Assembly: GCA_002278935.1 (NCBI GenBank)
Contig: NCJL01000004.1
Location: 248,001-312,000, forward strand
Source of the DNA: Gallionellales bacterium 39-52-133
GTDB lineage: Bacteria > Pseudomonadota > Gammaproteobacteria > Burkholderiales > Gallionellaceae
Direction of reading: 5' to 3'
DNA length: 64,000 nt
Made by a program: the position numbers and the translations under genes. A model generated the notes under the pieces. The model searched no databases. It had not been told where the DNA came from and saw only the letters and a list, made by a program, of their open reading frames with translations. Below, piece after piece: positions 1-9,708 of this stretch. Position 1 is the first letter of the stretch. Each line of letters opens with the position of its first letter.

Positions 1-2289
1 TTGGAACGCATAGTTCGGGATGGCGTTTTGTATGCGCTGGTAGCTATCGTTATAGGTGGCATGCTGGCTGCTTTGATGGCGGCGCGACTTACGCGAAGGC
101 TGAACAGAATACAGTCCGTGGCGAATGCGGTGCAGTCGGGCCAGTCAGACAAACGCGTGCAGATGGAAGGAGGAGACGAGGCTGCGCAACTCGGAAAGCA
201 GTTCGACGCGATGCTGGAGGTTCTGGCCGAGCGCGAGCATGAAATCTTTGCGTCGCGTGAAAAACTGGAATTGACGCAGTACGCGATCGATCACATACAG
301 GAAGGGGTATTCTGGATAGACAAGACGGGAATTCTTGTCAATGTAAATGAACATGCATGCACCAGTCTGGGCTATACAGGTGATGAATTGGTGGGTATGC
401 ACATAGGGGATATTGATTCCGAATTTGATTCTGCGAGCTGGATGCAAAGCTTTGCACGGAAAAAGACTGAGTCGCATCATGTGATGGAAACCCGCCACAG
501 GCATAAAAACGGTACCATTTTTCCGGTCGAAATATTCAGCAGCTACGTCTGCTATGGGAACCAGGAATATACGTTTGCAATTTCCCGTGACATCACCGCA
601 CGCAAACAGGAAGAAGAAATTCTGCTTAAATCCTACAGGGAGATAGAGGATTTGTACCATAACGCACCCTGCGGCTACCATTCTCTGGATAATGCTGGTG
701 TTTTCCTGAAAATCAACGATACCGAATTGTCATGGCTGGGCTATACCCGCGAGGAAATCGTGGGGCGCAAGCGTTTCGCCGATTTGCTTACGCCCTCTAG
801 TATCAAATTTTTTAACCAGAAATTCCCCGCTTTTATGCAGCGTGGCTGGGTTAATGATCTGGAATTCGAACTTGTCCGCAAGGACGGGACAGTGATGCCA
901 GTACTGCTGAGTGCCACGGCGGTCAGGGATGATGCCGGAAATTATCTGATGAGTCGCACGACGATTTTCGATATTGCCGAGCGCAAACAGGCAGAGTTCG
1001 CACTGGAAAACCTTAACCGTTTTTACTCATTATTGACGCATGTCAACGAGGCTATTGTCCGAGCCACAAACCAGAATCAGCTGTTCAAGGATATTTGCCG
1101 TATCGCGGTGGAAGATGGCCGCTTCGTCATGGCTTGGGTTGGCATGATGGACAACGATCTGCACGAAATTAATCCGCTCAGTTATTGGGGGCACGAGGCC
1201 GGATATCTGGAATATCTGCGAAAAGTGGGTATCCTGAGCTATAGCGGGCCTACTGCACAGACTCTGCAGACGGGGGTGTGCCGCTTGAGCCAGGATATCG
1301 CCGGGGATGCCGCTATGAGCCCGTGGCGACAGGAGGCGCTTAAGCGCGGATACAGATCCTCCGCGGCTTTTCCACTCTACCTTGGCAGCAAGGTGGTGGG
1401 GGCAATCAATCTGTATGCGGCCGATGCGCATTATTTCGACGATGCAATTGTTTGCCTGCTCGATGATCTTGCCCGCGATATTTCGTTTGCTCTAGGTGCG
1501 CTTGACCAGCAGGGCAGGCGCGCACATGCCGAGGCGCAGTTGCAACAGCTTAACCGTGAGCTTGAACAGCGTGTTGCAGACCGCACGCGGGAGCTTGAAA
1601 ATACAAACAAGGAACTTGAATCGTTCAGTTATTCGGTTTCGCATGATCTGCGTGCGCCCTTGCGCAGTATCGACGGTTTCAGCCAGCTGTTACTGAAAAG
1701 GTACAGTGAGCACCTGGATGCAACGGGAAAGGATTATCTGGAGCGGGTGCGCCGTGCGAGCCAGCATATGGGACAACTGATCGACGACCTGCTACAGCTT
1801 TCAAAGGTAACGCGCGGATCGCTGAAGCGCGAGCAGATTGACCTCGGAAAAATAGCGGAAAAAGTGGCGGATGATCTGAAAAATACAAATCCGGGGCGTG
1901 TAGTCAGGTTTGTCCTGCAGCAAAACCTGAGCATATTTGCGGACGGGGGCTTGATGCACATTGTCATGGAAAATCTGCTTGGCAATGCCTACAAGTACAC
2001 GGCGAAAAAGCCAGCGGCTGAGATTGAATTCGGTATGCACAATACAAACGGCGAAAATGTTTTTTTTGTGCGCGACAACGGTGACGGGTTCAACATGGAA
2101 TATGCACATAAACTGTTCGGCGCATTCCAGCGTCTGCACGGGGCAAGCGAGTTCGAGGGAACGGGAATCGGTCTGGCCACGGTGCAGCGTATAATCCACA
2201 GACACCATGGTAACGTGTGGGCAGAAGCAAAAGAGGGGAAAGGAGCGACGTTTTATTTCACCGCACCCCAGAGAAAACGCGAAAATTGA
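1..2289 (+). CDS. Membrane PAS-PAS-GAF sensor histidine kinase, 5' end outside window
   Basis: Autophosphorylating sensor kinase at the inner membrane. Numbering from the first codon in the window, one membrane helix spans about residues 9-30, followed by HAMP (about 28-80), two PAS domains (about 88-205 and 208-335), a GAF-like domain (about 345-500), a coiled coil and HisKA with the motif [14 protein letters not shown], so the phosphoacceptor is about H548. The HATPase domain has an N box ([10 protein letters not shown]), G1 (DNGDGF) and G2 (GTGIGL). The reading frame is open at base 1 and starts with a membrane helix, so the periplasmic sensor part probably lies upstream. There is no C-terminal receiver; the next gene, 7 bp on, supplies one. 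The kinase class is certain and the ligand is unknown. Confidence 0.93.
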   Translation: MERIVRDGVLYALVAIVIGGMLAALMAARLTRRLNRIQSVANAVQSGQSDKRVQMEGGDEAAQLGKQFDAMLEVLAEREHEIFASREKLELTQYAIDHIQEGVFWIDKTGILVNVNEHACTSLGYTGDELVGMHIGDIDSEFDSASWMQSFARKKTESHHVMETRHRHKNGTIFPVEIFSSYVCYGNQEYTFAISRDITARKQEEEILLKSYREIEDLYHNAPCGYHSLDNAGVFLKINDTELSWLGYTREEIVGRKRFADLLTPSSIKFFNQKFPAFMQRGWVNDLEFELVRKDGTVMPVLLSATAVRDDAGNYLMSRTTIFDIAERKQAEFALENLNRFYSLLTHVNEAIVRATNQNQLFKDICRIAVEDGRFVMAWVGMMDNDLHEINPLSYWGHEAGYLEYLRKVGILSYSGPTAQTLQTGVCRLSQDIAGDAAMSPWRQEALKRGYRSSAAFPLYLGSKVVGAINLYAADAHYFDDAIVCLLDDLARDISFALGALDQQGRRAHAEAQLQQLNRELEQRVADRTRELENTNKELESFSYSVSHDLRAPLRSIDGFSQLLLKRYSEHLDATGKDYLERVRRASQHMGQLIDDLLQLSKVTRGSLKREQIDLGKIAEKVADDLKNTNPGRVVRFVLQQNLSIFADGGLMHIVMENLLGNAYKYTAKKPAAEIEFGMHNTNGENVFFVRDNGDGFNMEYAHKLFGAFQRLHGASEFEGTGIGLATVQRIIHRHHGNVWAEAKEGKGATFYFTAPQRKREN

Positions 2290-2296
2290 GGAGTAT

Positions 2297-2743
2297 ATGA
2301 GCGCGGACAAAAAAATAATTCTGCTGGTGGAGGACAACCGGGACGATGAAGAGTTGACCCGGCTGGCTTTTGCCGAAAGCAGGGTGGCGAATGAACTGGT
2401 GGTTGTGCGTGATGGGCAGGAGGCGCTGGATTACCTGTTTTCAGCGGGGCAATACGCGGGCAGAAGTGCTGGTGTGTTGCCGCAACTGATATTGCTAGAT
2501 CTGAAACTCCCGAAAATCGACGGGCTGGAAGTGTTGCGCCGTATCCGCGCCGCCGAAAAAACAAGATTGTTGCCCGTGGTGATTTTGACTTCAAGCAAAG
2601 AGGAGCGCGATCTGGTGCAAAGCTATAGCCTTGGCGCCAACAGTTATATCCAGAAGCCGGTGGATTTTAACCAGTTTATTGATGCGATGAACCAACTCGG
2701 TCTGTATTGGCTGGTATTGAACCAAACCCCGAGCAGCCGCTGA
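2297..2743 (+). CDS. Single-domain response regulator, Rcp1 type
   Basis: A stand-alone receiver of 148 residues that should take phosphate from the kinase just upstream. The acidic pocket is in [11 protein letters not shown], the phosphoacceptor is about D68 in [13 protein letters not shown], and the conserved T/S and K are in ILTSSKEE and YIQKPVDF. The long insertion between helix 2 and strand 3 and the RDDEE sequence are typical of Rcp1-like receivers paired with phytochrome or PAS/GAF kinases. I chose ATG 2297 because GAGGAG lies just before it (2288-2293). An open frame continues upstream to 2207, but only inside the kinase gene. It has no output domain, so it must act by protein contact. 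Confidence 0.9.
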   Translation: MSADKKIILLVEDNRDDEELTRLAFAESRVANELVVVRDGQEALDYLFSAGQYAGRSAGVLPQLILLDLKLPKIDGLEVLRRIRAAEKTRLLPVVILTSSKEERDLVQSYSLGANSYIQKPVDFNQFIDAMNQLGLYWLVLNQTPSSR

Positions 2744-2745
2744 AT

Positions 2746-4272
2746 ATGAATGCACACCTTACATCCTTGCGTGTCTTGCTGGTCGAAGATTCAGCGGATG
2801 ATGCAGACCTGACCTTGCTGGCACTGGGCGAGGCCGGTTTCCGTATCGACTGGAAAAGAGCAGATACAGAAATTGAGATGCGTGCAATGCTGGCGGACGC
2901 AAGCTGGGACGTTGTGCTTTCGGATTTCAATTTGCCCCGGTTCAGTGCACATAAAGCCCTGGCTGTGCTGCGCGAAACAGATGTGGACACGCCTTTTATA
3001 ATCGTGTCAGGCTGTATCGGGGAAGAAAGTGCTGTTGCCCTGATGAAGGAAGGGGTCAGCGATTTCGTGATGAAAGACAAACTTGCGCGGCTGGCTCCGG
3101 CAATAGAACGCGAACTGAGGGATGCCGCCGTGCGGAGGGAGCATCGCCGGTCGCAGGAAGCGCTGCGCGAGAACGAGAAGTTGTTGAAGGGAATCACCTC
3201 TTCAATGGGCGAGGGTGTCATGGTACTGGACGAAAAGGGAAGACTGATCTTTATGAACCCTGAAGCCGAGCATCTGCTGGGTTGGCAGAAGGGTGAACTG
3301 CTGGGCAAGGATGTGCGCGGCATGATTTTTTCGCAGCAGCAGGATGGCTTGCCTATCGCAGCATCAGCCAGCCCTGTTCTGGAAGTATTGCAGGACGGCA
3401 AGGTGCACAGAACGGAAGAAAATGTATTCTGGCGCAAGGATGCAACACCCATTTCCGTATCGATTACAGCCAGCGCGATTATCGAGGACCGCCATGCGGT
3501 TGCTTCCGTGGCCGTTTTCCAGGATATCAGCCAGCGCAAGCAGGCGGAATGGGAGTTGCGCGAATCGCGCAAGCAGCTGCGCGAGCTGACAGCCTATTTG
3601 CAAACCGTGCGCGAGGAGGAAAGAACACGCATCGCAAGGGAGTTGCATGACGAGCTTGGGCAAATGCTGACGGGGGTGAAGCTTGAGGCGAAATGGCTGT
3701 CGAGTCAGCTTGCGACCCAGAAACCCGAAATAGTGAACAAGGTCGCTTCCATGTCCGGGTTGATTGATGAAACCCTGGATGCTATGCGCAGAGTGGCAGC
3801 GGATTTGCGTCCGGTCATGCTGGATGACCTGGGGCTTGCTGCTGCCGTGGAATGGCTGACCGAAGATTTCGGCAAGCGCAGCGGCATTGAAGTCAGGCTG
3901 GAACAGGACCTTGAGCATGGACTGTACGACTGTTGCGGAGTGCAATGCGAACTGGATGCAGGCGTGGCGACTGCGGCCTACAGGATAGTGCAGGAATGCC
4001 TGACCAATGTAAGCCGTCATGCGCAGGCGCGGCATGTGCGGGTATTGTTGCAGTGCAAGGATGACAAGCTCACCCTGCGCATATCCGATGACGGTAAGGG
4101 GGTGTCAGCGGGCGGTGCAATCAAACGCAATTCCTATGGCATCGTAGGCATGAGGGAGCGGGTCAATGTGTTGGGAGGCACTTTTGATTTTACCAGTGCT
4201 CAGGGGGCAGGTACCACGGTGGAAGTTGTATTACCGCTTAAGCTTGCAGAGACTGGCAGGGAGGCAGAATGA
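2746..4272 (+). CDS. Hybrid receiver-PAS-HisKA_3 histidine kinase
   Basis: A 508-residue cytoplasmic kinase. An N-terminal receiver (about 8-125) has phosphoacceptor D60 in VVLSDFNLPRFS and ends with the KDKLARL motif. A PAS domain (about 145-265) follows, then a NarX/DesK-type HisKA_3 dimerisation domain with H301 in RIARELHDELGQML, and a HATPase domain with G1 (ISDDGKG) and a glycine-rich lid (YGIVGMRER). There are no membrane segments. The start is ATG 2746; a TTG at 2707 is in frame but overlaps the previous gene. It overlaps the next gene by ATGA, so it is almost certainly co-translated with that NarL-type regulator. The receiver probably lets the upstream kinase or regulator adjust its activity. 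Confidence 0.92.
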   Translation: MNAHLTSLRVLLVEDSADDADLTLLALGEAGFRIDWKRADTEIEMRAMLADASWDVVLSDFNLPRFSAHKALAVLRETDVDTPFIIVSGCIGEESAVALMKEGVSDFVMKDKLARLAPAIERELRDAAVRREHRRSQEALRENEKLLKGITSSMGEGVMVLDEKGRLIFMNPEAEHLLGWQKGELLGKDVRGMIFSQQQDGLPIAASASPVLEVLQDGKVHRTEENVFWRKDATPISVSITASAIIEDRHAVASVAVFQDISQRKQAEWELRESRKQLRELTAYLQTVREEERTRIARELHDELGQMLTGVKLEAKWLSSQLATQKPEIVNKVASMSGLIDETLDAMRRVAADLRPVMLDDLGLAAAVEWLTEDFGKRSGIEVRLEQDLEHGLYDCCGVQCELDAGVATAAYRIVQECLTNVSRHAQARHVRVLLQCKDDKLTLRISDDGKGVSAGGAIKRNSYGIVGMRERVNVLGGTFDFTSAQGAGTTVEVVLPLKLAETGREAE

Positions 4273-4916
4273 TCAGGATACTGATTGCAGATGACCACGC
4301 AATTGTGCGCGGCGGATTAAACCAGCTACTGTCCACCCAGAACGATTTTGTTGTGGCGGGCGAGGCCGCCGACGGTCTGGAGGCGCTCAGGCATATACGC
4401 GAAACAGCGCTGGATGTGGTGTTGATGGATATGTCCATGCCGGGCAGAAGCGGGATTGAACTGATTAAAATGGTCAAAGCAGAAAAACCAAAACTGGCGA
4501 TACTGGTTCTCAGTATGCACAAGGAAGAACAATATGCGGTCAGGGCGCTGAAGGCGGGGGCAATGGGGTATTTAACCAAAGAGAGCGCACCGGACCAGCT
4601 GGTTGCGGCAATCCGTAAAGTCGCCGGCGGCGGGGTGTTCATCAGTACAGGCGTTGCCGAACGGCTCGCGCTGGAGCTGGGCGGCAATCACGATGCCACA
4701 CCTCATACCCAGCTTTCAGACCGTGAATACCAGATTTTTCAAATGATTGTTTCAGGCGTCGCTATTGGTGAAATTGCCGATGAACTGTCGTTAAGCGTGA
4801 AAACAGTCAGCACGCACAAATCACGTATCCTGCAAAAAATGAGAATGAGCAGCAGTGCAGAGCTGATCCATTATGCGATACGCCACCAGCTGGTAGAGAT
4901 GCCGAATGATGCATAG
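4269..4916 (+). CDS. NarL/FixJ-family DNA-binding response regulator
   Basis: A two-domain transcription factor of 215 residues. The receiver (1-120) has phosphoacceptor D54 in VLMDMSMPG and conserved LSMH and YLTKESAP stretches. The LuxR-type HTH (about 150-210) contains LSDREYQIFQMI and SVKTVSTHKSRIL. Its ATG overlaps the stop codon of the HisKA_3 kinase (ATGA, 4269-4272), so it is the expected cognate regulator. This is the last gene before a 447-bp intergenic region. Its targets cannot be read from the window, but the chemosensory operon directly downstream is a natural candidate. Confidence 0.93.
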   Translation: MIRILIADDHAIVRGGLNQLLSTQNDFVVAGEAADGLEALRHIRETALDVVLMDMSMPGRSGIELIKMVKAEKPKLAILVLSMHKEEQYAVRALKAGAMGYLTKESAPDQLVAAIRKVAGGGVFISTGVAERLALELGGNHDATPHTQLSDREYQIFQMIVSGVAIGEIADELSLSVKTVSTHKSRILQKMRMSSSAELIHYAIRHQLVEMPNDA

Positions 4917-5363
4917 CACAGGGTGTGTAGCAGAATTATAAGAACGAGACTATGTGTGTCCGGGCATGGTATGGCAGCAGCCTTTGCAAGCAATCTTTCG
5001 CGTTATCATCCGTCAATTCGTAAAGTCCTCGTTTTATCACCCTCGTATTAGCTATCGTTTGCGCGAGTTGCAACAAGTCAAACTCGACCCGATGCCCCAG
5101 GGTTAAAGTCTCCCCGAAAAATTTATACCCAACAAGTCAAATGGCTGTACAGTCAATATAATGCAACTAATTGATTATATTGAATATTTAACTTGATTGT
5201 GTGCTCGCTGTAGGCGCTTTCCTACACCCCCCCTGTCCGCTTCCTACGCAAACTTTCAAGATCGGCTGATATTTTATGGCAGCACGATTCAGCATGATGT
5301 CGTCCACAGAAACAGACAAACGTATCCAGGCACGTACGAAATTTAATCGGGTGGAATGAGAGC
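4917..5363. other. Intergenic region ahead of the chemosensory operon
   Basis: 447 bp with no convincing gene on either strand. It contains one copy of the AT-rich IHF-like repeat (5164-5190) and a short direct repeat CAACAAGTCAAA near 5069 and 5131. It probably holds the promoter for the operon starting at 5364. I could not identify a clean sigma-70, sigma-28 or sigma-54 promoter. Confidence 0.6.
5164..5190 (-). repeat. AT-rich IHF-like intergenic repeat, copy 1
   Basis: On the minus strand it reads AATATTCAATATAATCAATT then AGTTG. It contains AATCAATTAGTTG, which fits the IHF consensus WATCARNNNNTTR. It belongs to the six-copy family also found at 26261, 32371, 39551, 46266 and 62563. Confidence 0.65.
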
Positions 5364-6548
5364 ATGTCTATAACACATAAAAACTATTGGATGTATCCGG
5401 CAATACCAACAGCCTTCGGGGTAATCGGTTCTGCTGTGCTGGGCGATTTTACCTGGAAGACTGCCATGATCGCAGTTGTGATTTTGATTTCAGGCATTGC
5501 CGGGTTGCTACTGCTGGGCATACGGCAGGCTGCAGATTGCGGGAATCTCAAAAAATCTAGTCTGGCAGAAGCAGAAGCTGCTTTCAAAAAGCAAACAAAA
5601 GAATATCTGAGCGGCTTGCAAGCATTGGGTAACGATGTTGTGCCTGTATGGGGACGCCAGATTGAAAGTGGCAGGAACCAGATGGAAGCGGCCATTGTTG
5701 AATTGATGGTACGGTTTTCGGGAATTGTAGAAAAGCTGAATTCGGCATTGAAAGCCTCGGAGGTTGCATCTGATGGCATGAGTGGTGGACTGGTCGACGT
5801 TTTTGCCACCAGCGAGAAGGATCTGGGAGAAGTTATCCGTTCACTGCGCGAAACCATGAAGCGCAAAGAAGCAATGATGGTAGAAATTAATCGACTGCCC
5901 GATTTTATTGCAGAACTGGAAAAAATGGCTATCGATGTGGCAGGCATTGCCGATCAGACCAATTTATTGGCACTTAATGCCGCTATTGAAGCGGCACGGG
6001 CCGGAGACGCGGGACGGGGATTTGCCGTGGTCGCAGATGAAGTGAGGAAGCTATCCACCATATCCAAAGAAATAGGTAAAAAAATTGGCTTGAAAGTTGG
6101 GGCGGTCAACTCAGCGATCAGTACAGTGGTACGGACTGCGGAAGAAACAACTGCAGAGGAGCAGATGTCGATAGTTTCCTCTGAAAAGTCGATCAGCAAT
6201 GTACTGGGAAAGTTCAGAAAAATTACGAACGGCCTTTCCGAATCCAGCGCAATTTTGCGCAAGGAAAGCGATGACATAAGAAATGAAGTCTCGATGTCAC
6301 TGGTGCAATTGCAATTTCAGGATCGCGTCAGCCAGATCCTTAGTCATGTCCATGCCAATATCATCAGGCTACCCGGTTATGTCGAAGATAGCAGGGTGGA
6401 ATTCGAACGCAATGGAAACCTGGCACCGGTTGCCGTCGGTCTGCTGCTCAAGGAAATTGAAGCAAGCTATGCAACGGAAGAGGAGTTTAAAAACCATGGC
6501 GGCGAAGCAAAATCATCAACAAACAATTCATCAATTTCATTTTTTTAG
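5364..6548 (+). CDS. Short MCP-like signalling protein without a ligand domain
   Basis: 394 residues. Two closely spaced membrane helices (about 10-28 and 33-53) with almost no periplasmic loop are followed by coiled coil and an MCP signalling hairpin whose tip reads [20 protein letters not shown] (about residues 194-213). No HAMP and no sensory domain are visible. The hairpin tip that binds CheA/CheW is intact, so it probably joins or nucleates an array, but its input must come from the membrane, the cytoplasm or a partner. The C-terminal part after the hairpin ([20 protein letters not shown]) resembles the QFQDRVSQ tail seen in DUF-type MCP-like proteins. It lies 9 bp before cheY. It differs clearly in sequence and length from the three MCPs further down. 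Confidence 0.85.
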   Translation: MSITHKNYWMYPAIPTAFGVIGSAVLGDFTWKTAMIAVVILISGIAGLLLLGIRQAADCGNLKKSSLAEAEAAFKKQTKEYLSGLQALGNDVVPVWGRQIESGRNQMEAAIVELMVRFSGIVEKLNSALKASEVASDGMSGGLVDVFATSEKDLGEVIRSLRETMKRKEAMMVEINRLPDFIAELEKMAIDVAGIADQTNLLALNAAIEAARAGDAGRGFAVVADEVRKLSTISKEIGKKIGLKVGAVNSAISTVVRTAEETTAEEQMSIVSSEKSISNVLGKFRKITNGLSESSAILRKESDDIRNEVSMSLVQLQFQDRVSQILSHVHANIIRLPGYVEDSRVEFERNGNLAPVAVGLLLKEIEASYATEEEFKNHGGEAKSSTNNSSISFF

Positions 6549-6557
6549 GAGGAACAA

Positions 6558-6926
6558 ATGAGCAAGACAATTCTCGTAGTGGACGATTCCGCATCATTGC
6601 GCCAGGTCGTGAGCATAGCGCTAAAAGGAGCCGGCTATGACGTAATCGAGGCCTGCGATGGCGTGGATGCGCTGGGCAAATTGGGAGGGCAGAAAATTCA
6701 TCTCATCATCAGTGATGTGAATATGCCCAACATGGATGGCATAACCTTTGTGACGGAAGCAAAAAAACTGCCGGATTACAAATTTACTCCCATCATCATG
6801 CTGACGACAGAGGCCGGTGAGGGCAAAAAGGCAGCCGGTCAGGCGGCAGGTGCCAAGGCATGGGTGGTCAAGCCGTTCCAGCCTGCACAGATGCTGGATG
6901 CCGTTTCCAAGTTGATTATGCCCTGA
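6558..6926 (+). CDS. cheY: CheY-type chemotaxis response regulator
   Basis: A 122-residue single receiver domain. The acidic residues are in VVDDSAS, the phosphoacceptor is D53 in LIISDVNMPNMDG, the conserved T is in MLTTEAGE and the K in WVVKPFQPAQM. This is the diffusible output of the CheA kinase encoded about 480 bp downstream. A good ribosome-binding site (AGGAGG, 6547-6552) precedes the ATG. The last codons of the MCP-like gene lie immediately before it, so the two are probably co-transcribed. No FliM-type motor gene is in the window, so whether it targets flagella, pili or something else is open. Confidence 0.93.
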   Translation: MSKTILVVDDSASLRQVVSIALKGAGYDVIEACDGVDALGKLGGQKIHLIISDVNMPNMDGITFVTEAKKLPDYKFTPIIMLTTEAGEGKKAAGQAAGAKAWVVKPFQPAQMLDAVSKLIMP

Positions 6927-6974
6927 GCACTATCAGGTCAGTGTTTGGCTGAAATTTTTAAAAGGAACAGAAAC

Positions 6975-7301
6975 ATGCCTATTCGAGCCAGGAATAAAAA
7001 AGGACTGTCCATGCTGAAAATAGATGGCGACATGACCATCTACACCGCGGCCGCGCTCAAGGATGAGCTGATGAAACACATAGTCAAGCCATGCGAGCGT
7101 GAAATAGACCTGTCTGAAGTAAGCGAGATGGACAGTGCAGGCATGCAGCTGCTGATATTGGCCAAACGCGAAGCACTCAGAAATAACACGGTTTTGCGTC
7201 TGGTCAACCACAGCCGCGCGGTGCTGGATGTAATGGATATCTGCAATATGGCGGCTTATTTCGGCGACCCGATATGGGAATCAGAGCTTGGAAAGAAGTA
7301 A
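6975..7301 (+). CDS. STAS-domain protein in the chemosensory operon
   Basis: A 108-residue protein made of one STAS domain, the fold of SpoIIAA-type anti-anti-sigma factors and MlaB. The diagnostic loop EMDSAGMQLLIL contains the DSxG-type serine that is phosphorylated in SpoIIAA. The sequence before it (EREIDLSEVSEMDSAG) matches the family. ATG 6975 follows AAAGGAAC at a suitable distance; an upstream in-frame TTG at 6945 has no such site. It sits between cheY and cheA, as in some non-motility chemosensory clusters. No SpoIIAB-like kinase or PP2C partner is adjacent (a PP2C gene is at 22652), so the partner is unknown. Confidence 0.85.
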   Translation: MPIRARNKKGLSMLKIDGDMTIYTAAALKDELMKHIVKPCEREIDLSEVSEMDSAGMQLLILAKREALRNNTVLRLVNHSRAVLDVMDICNMAAYFGDPIWESELGKK

Positions 7302-7414
7302 TGAATACCCTGCCGGACATGTGCGTGTGCAACGGCAATCCCTTTGACTGCAAGTATGGACAGGAATGCAGCTGTCTTCTGGAATCTAGTAAAGGACAAA
7401 GAAATGAGCGTTAA
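7301..7414 (+). CDS. Tiny Cys-rich ORF between the STAS gene and cheA
   Basis: A 37-codon ORF whose ATG overlaps the STAS stop codon (TAATG) and whose stop lies 11 bp inside the start of cheA. It encodes five cysteines in the first 25 residues (C8, C10, C17, C23, C25), including two CxC pairs: MCVC near the start and ECSCLL near the end. The positions suggest translational coupling on both sides. The Cys pattern suggests metal binding or a redox role if it is made. It could also be spacer sequence that is open by chance. I do not recognise a family. Confidence 0.4.
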   Translation: MNTLPDMCVCNGNPFDCKYGQECSCLLESSKGQRNER

Positions 7415-9590
7415 TTTGGATCAGGCACTTCAAACATACATAGCTGAAGCCCGCGAGTTGCTGCAGGACATGGAAGATGCGCTGCTGCGGCTGGAAAATG
7501 AGCCCGGCGATGCCGATACTGTCGGCGCCATCTTTCGTGCTGCCCACACCATCAAAGGATCGGCTGGACTGTTCGGGCTGGATGCGATCGTCAAATTTAC
7601 CCATGTCGTTGAAGACGTACTCGACCGTGTGCGCGACGGCAAGGTTGCGATAGAGGCTGACCTGATTGCGGTGCTGCTTGAAAGCAGCGACCACATGCTG
7701 GAGTTGATTAATGTGGTCGCCGCGCAGGGCAGGCAGCTGGATACAGTAGCACAGGCGCGTGAAAGTGCATTGTGCAACCGTCTGCAGGCTTATCGCGCAG
7801 AGACAAAGCCCGTGGCAATGGAGGCACTCGTTTCAGTCGAAGAAGATGTTCCGCTAACTGTCTGTAACAAGGACGGGGTCAGTTCCGACAACTGGCATAT
7901 TTCCTTGCGTTTCGGGCAGAACGTTCTGCGCGATGGTATGGATCCGCTCTCCTTTCTGCGTTATCTGGGCAAGCTGGGAAAAATTGTCTCCCTGACTACC
8001 CTGCCCGACGCCATGCCTGAAGCCGGCAAAATGGATGCTGAAACATGCTACCTGGGCTTTGAAATTGACTTCAAGTCGGATGCCGACAAAGCGGCTATAG
8101 CCAATGTGTTTGAATTCGTGCGTGAAGAAAGTCTGATACACATTCTGCCACCGCACAGCAAAATATCCGATTATCTTGAACTGATACGTGCCTTGCCGGA
8201 AAGTGAAATTCGCGTCGGTGAAATCCTGGTGGCAACCGGCGCGCTCACGCAGCAGGAACTGGCAGATGGTCTGAACACCCAGAAAGCCGGGGCGCAAGTG
8301 GCCGGTAACAGTATGCCGCTGGGAAAAATACTGGTTGATCAGGGATCAGTCGGGCAGGAAGTGGTGGAGGCGGCTCTGGTCAAGCAGGCGCAGGCAAGGG
8401 ACAGCAAAAACAAGGAAAGCAAATATATCCGCGTGCAGGCAGACAGACTCGATGAGCTGATTAATCTGGTCGGCGAGCTGGTTATTGCGGGTGCAGGCGC
8501 CAATATGCTGGCGCAACGCGCAAAAAGTGTTGCGTTGCAGGAATCAACGTCGGAAATTTCAAGGCTGGTTGAGGAAATTCGCGATAGCGCACTCAACCTG
8601 CGCATGGTGCAGATCGGCGAAACCTTTAACCGTTTCCAGCGTGTGGTGCGCGATGTCAGCAGGGATCTGGGCAAGGACATAGCACTGCACATCAGCGGCG
8701 CGGAAACCGAGCTGGACAAAACCGTGGTGGAAAAAATCGGCGATCCGCTGATGCACCTGGTGCGCAATGCAATGGATCACGGAATAGAGAATTCCGTGCT
8801 GCGGGCACAGCGTGGCAAACCGGAGAAAGGTACGCTGCGCCTCAACGCCTATCACGAGTCGGGCAGCATTGTGATTGAAGTTTCAGACGACGGGGGGGGC
8901 CTCAACCGCGAGCGAATTCTGGCCAAAGCTGTCGAAAAAGGCATCGTTGCGCCCAATCAGAATTTATCCGAGCAGGAAATTTTCCGTCTGATTTTTGAAG
9001 CCGGATTTTCCACCGCCGATACGGTAAGCAATATTTCCGGACGCGGCGTGGGTATGGATGTGGTGCGCCGCAATATCGAAGCGCTACGCGGCACCATCGA
9101 CATAGAAAGCAAGCATACAGAGGGCACCACCATCCGCATACGCTTGCCGCTTACGCTGGCAATTATCGATGGTTTTCTGGTCGGGGTAGGCAAATCTTCC
9201 TTCGTTATTCCCCTTGATATGGTGCTGGAGTGCACTGAGATGTCGGAGCAGGATCGCGAGGCGCTCGCGGAGCGCAACTACGTCAATCTGCGCAACGAGG
9301 TATTGCCCTTCATACGGCTGCGCGACCTGTTCGATATCAGCGGCAATGCGCCGCGCCGCGAAAATATCGTGGTTGTGCAGTATGCGGGACTGAAGGCGGG
9401 GTTGGTAGTTGATGGCCTGTTGGGTGAATTCCAGACGGTTATCAAACCGCTCGGTGGAATTTTTGAGCACCTCAAGGGGATCAGCGGCTCCACCATTCTG
9501 GGTAGCGGTGAAGTGGCGCTGATTCTGGATGTGCCGACACTGGTGCAGCGCGCCGTGGCCGAGGAAGACCGGCAGCATGCCGCAGCCTGA
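7404..9590 (+). CDS. cheA: Chemotaxis histidine kinase CheA with extra middle repeats
   Basis: 728 residues from ATG 7404 (AAAGGA just upstream). An N-terminal HPt domain has phosphoacceptor H48 in FRAAHTIKGSAG. A middle region (about 160-265) resembles a P2-like module (ISLRFGQNVLRDGMDPLSF). Two 24-residue repeats (270-293 and 305-328) fit the MshEN/GspE N-terminal pattern. Then come the dimerisation helices (DELINLVGELVIAGA), the HATPase domain (N box NAMDHGIE; glycine-rich SGRGVGMDVV) and the CheW-like P5 domain to the end. It phosphorylates CheY and CheB and is controlled by the MCP arrays encoded around it. The repeat insertion is the odd feature; see findings. Confidence 0.96.
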   Translation: MSVNLDQALQTYIAEARELLQDMEDALLRLENEPGDADTVGAIFRAAHTIKGSAGLFGLDAIVKFTHVVEDVLDRVRDGKVAIEADLIAVLLESSDHMLELINVVAAQGRQLDTVAQARESALCNRLQAYRAETKPVAMEALVSVEEDVPLTVCNKDGVSSDNWHISLRFGQNVLRDGMDPLSFLRYLGKLGKIVSLTTLPDAMPEAGKMDAETCYLGFEIDFKSDADKAAIANVFEFVREESLIHILPPHSKISDYLELIRALPESEIRVGEILVATGALTQQELADGLNTQKAGAQVAGNSMPLGKILVDQGSVGQEVVEAALVKQAQARDSKNKESKYIRVQADRLDELINLVGELVIAGAGANMLAQRAKSVALQESTSEISRLVEEIRDSALNLRMVQIGETFNRFQRVVRDVSRDLGKDIALHISGAETELDKTVVEKIGDPLMHLVRNAMDHGIENSVLRAQRGKPEKGTLRLNAYHESGSIVIEVSDDGGGLNRERILAKAVEKGIVAPNQNLSEQEIFRLIFEAGFSTADTVSNISGRGVGMDVVRRNIEALRGTIDIESKHTEGTTIRIRLPLTLAIIDGFLVGVGKSSFVIPLDMVLECTEMSEQDREALAERNYVNLRNEVLPFIRLRDLFDISGNAPRRENIVVVQYAGLKAGLVVDGLLGEFQTVIKPLGGIFEHLKGISGSTILGSGEVALILDVPTLVQRAVAEEDRQHAAA

Positions 9591-9708
9591 AATGCAAATT
9601 GATAGCAAGGAGCAAAAGAGTTGCAAGTGCAAGTGGTAGTTGACCCTGTTACGGCAGATATGTGCGGGGATTTAATTTTTAATTAATCAAACAAAGGAGA
9701 AATAAATC

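Noticed and set aside
4917..5363. Sigma-28 promoter (AAACTTTCAAGATCGGCTGATATT region) before the chemosensory operon
   Set aside because: Only the -10-like GCTGATAT resembles the consensus; the -35 part does not fit.
9591..9638. 15-codon frame after cheA with CKCKW
   Set aside because: Very short, no ribosome-binding site, no context support.
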